The position numbers and the translations under genes are program-made. This document shows, one piece after another, positions 12,563-13,362 of a stretch of 13,362 bases of DNA (its first letter is position 1; each line of letters opens with the position of its first letter). Below the pieces are notes generated by a model. The model was given only the letters and a program-made list of their open reading frames with translations. It was not told where the DNA came from and did no database searches. Origin of the DNA: Flavobacteriaceae bacterium UBA3159 (lineage in GTDB: Bacteria > Bacteroidota > Bacteroidia > Flavobacteriales > Flavobacteriaceae); the NCBI GenBank assembly GCA_002364535.1, contig DEYL01000053.1, positions 1-13,362 of the forward strand. Direction: 5' to 3'.

Positions 12563-13362
12563 ATGGAAGCAATAGTAGGTATTTTGTTTTGTATTGGATT
12601 TATTTGGGTTTTTGCCAGATTTTTTAAAGAATCAACATATGCAGAAACAGAGTTTCCTACAATATCAACTAAGCCAAACAAATTTGAAGATAAAGAATCA
12701 ATTAAAGTTGATGAGAAGATTGAAAATACTATTGATAACGAAAAAGAACAAAAAATAGAAGTTGATATAAATGACATTTCTTGGTCAGGAAATGGATCAG
12801 GAGTTATAATAAGCTCAGATGGATATATTGCTACAAATAATCACGTAATCTCAGATTAAGAAAAGAAGATTAAAAATATTGGAGTTGAGTTTAATTATAA
12901 TGATGAAATAAAAACTTTCAAGGCAAGAGTAATTAAAACTGACCCTCAAACTGATCTAGCAATAATTAAAATTGAAGATAAAAGCTTTAAAAAAGTAAAA
13001 CCAATTCCATTTTCTGTAAAAGAAGAAGATGCAGAACTAGGTGAACAAGTTTTTGCTCTAGGATACCCAATGGCATTAACAATAATGGGTAGCGATATTA
13101 AATTTACAGATGGAAGAATTAGCTCAAAAACTGGGTTTCAAGGAAATGTATCTACTTATCAATCAACTACCCCAATTCAACCAGGTAATAGCGGTGGACC
13201 ATTATTTGACTATAATGGTAATTTAATTGGCATTAATTCCTCTGGACTTGACAAAAAGATTGTGGACAACGTTTCATATACAATAAAAACAAGCTATTTG
13301 AAAAACCTTATTAATGTTTTACCAAAGAAAATTGTTTTGCCAAAATTAAACACTCTAAAAAA
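12563..13362 (+). pseudogene. Membrane-anchored HtrA-like serine protease with in-frame stop, 3' end outside window
   Basis: HtrA/Deg-type proteases degrade misfolded envelope proteins. From Met 12563 the product has one N-terminal membrane span (residues 2-18, AIVGILFCIGFIWVFARF), a charged linker (about 30-75), then a trypsin-like domain: GSGVIISSDGYIATNNHV with His94, TDLAI with Asp131, and QPGNSGGPL with Ser210, followed by NGNLIGINSSG and an SYTIKTSYL element. All three catalytic residues are in one frame, but codon 99 is TAA (12857-12859), between His and Asp. After it the frame is open for 167 codons to the window edge. The coding character continues unbroken, so this is a recent nonsense mutation or a sequencing error. 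A PDZ domain could lie beyond the window. The ATG at 12563 is preferred to 12521 because it puts the membrane span at the N-terminus. Confidence 0.82.

Noticed and set aside
12563..13362. Programmed stop-codon readthrough or selenocysteine/pyrrolysine in the protease
   Set aside because: The codon is TAA, which is not used for either residue, and no recoding structure is apparent; nonsense mutation or sequence error is simpler.

Overview
The window looks like a chromosomal segment of a Bacteroidota bacterium, most plausibly a Cytophagales/Cyclobacteriaceae-type organism. The evidence is the tuf - tRNA-Trp - secE - nusG - rplK order, a 395-residue EF-Tu, a single-membrane-span SecE, a 756-residue mitochondrial-type aconitase, promoters resembling the Bacteroidota TTG-N19-TAnnTTTG form, and a lipoprotein signal followed by acidic residues. 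The family-level placement is inference; the phylum is well supported.

Layout. (1) Positions 1-2439, minus strand: a conserved information-processing operon, read tuf (EF-Tu), tRNA-Trp(CCA), secE, nusG, rplK, the last cut by the window edge. A 12-bp hairpin lies between tuf and the tRNA. (2) Positions 2440-2825: divergent intergenic region. (3) Positions 2826-6088, plus strand: aconitase followed after 44 bp by an AUR1-like PAP2 membrane protein, probably co-transcribed. (4) Positions 6089-6818: mostly non-coding, with a possible 42-codon minus-strand gene ending at a hairpin with a T-tract. (5) Positions 6819-8006: an enolase-superfamily (mandelate racemase/muconate lactonizing type) enzyme in visibly more AT-rich sequence.

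(6) Positions about 8350-12560 form a degraded accessory region. Four copies (A-D) of one dispersed repeat occur here; C and D share a 71-bp identical core. On the minus strand the repeat reads as a short fragment of a former gene (motif NSTW[F/L]G) followed by a stop and, in A and C, a well-formed intrinsic terminator whose stem has changed sequence but kept pairing. Each copy lies directly upstream of a small plus-strand ORF: 70 aa ending CGCC; 46 aa with a C-x2-C...C-x2-H...C pattern; a 30-aa single-span peptide followed by a CotH-like secreted protein; and a 37-aa peptide with 11 cysteines. Beside the 46-aa and 37-aa ORFs lie convergent remnants of a second gene family (motif NGELHIVYD). 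A surface-lipoprotein esterase of the PHB depolymerase/feruloyl esterase type (9166-10071, minus) sits in the middle.

(7) Positions 12431-12474 hold a strong inverted repeat of TGGGACAC units. (8) From 12563 to the window edge is a membrane-anchored HtrA-like serine protease with intact catalytic triad but an in-frame TAA at 12857-12859.

The first half is housekeeping. The second half is a repeat-rich, partly decayed neighbourhood whose main novelty is the recurring association of one repeat family with very small, often cysteine-rich ORFs. No complete transposase, integrase or CRISPR array was seen.
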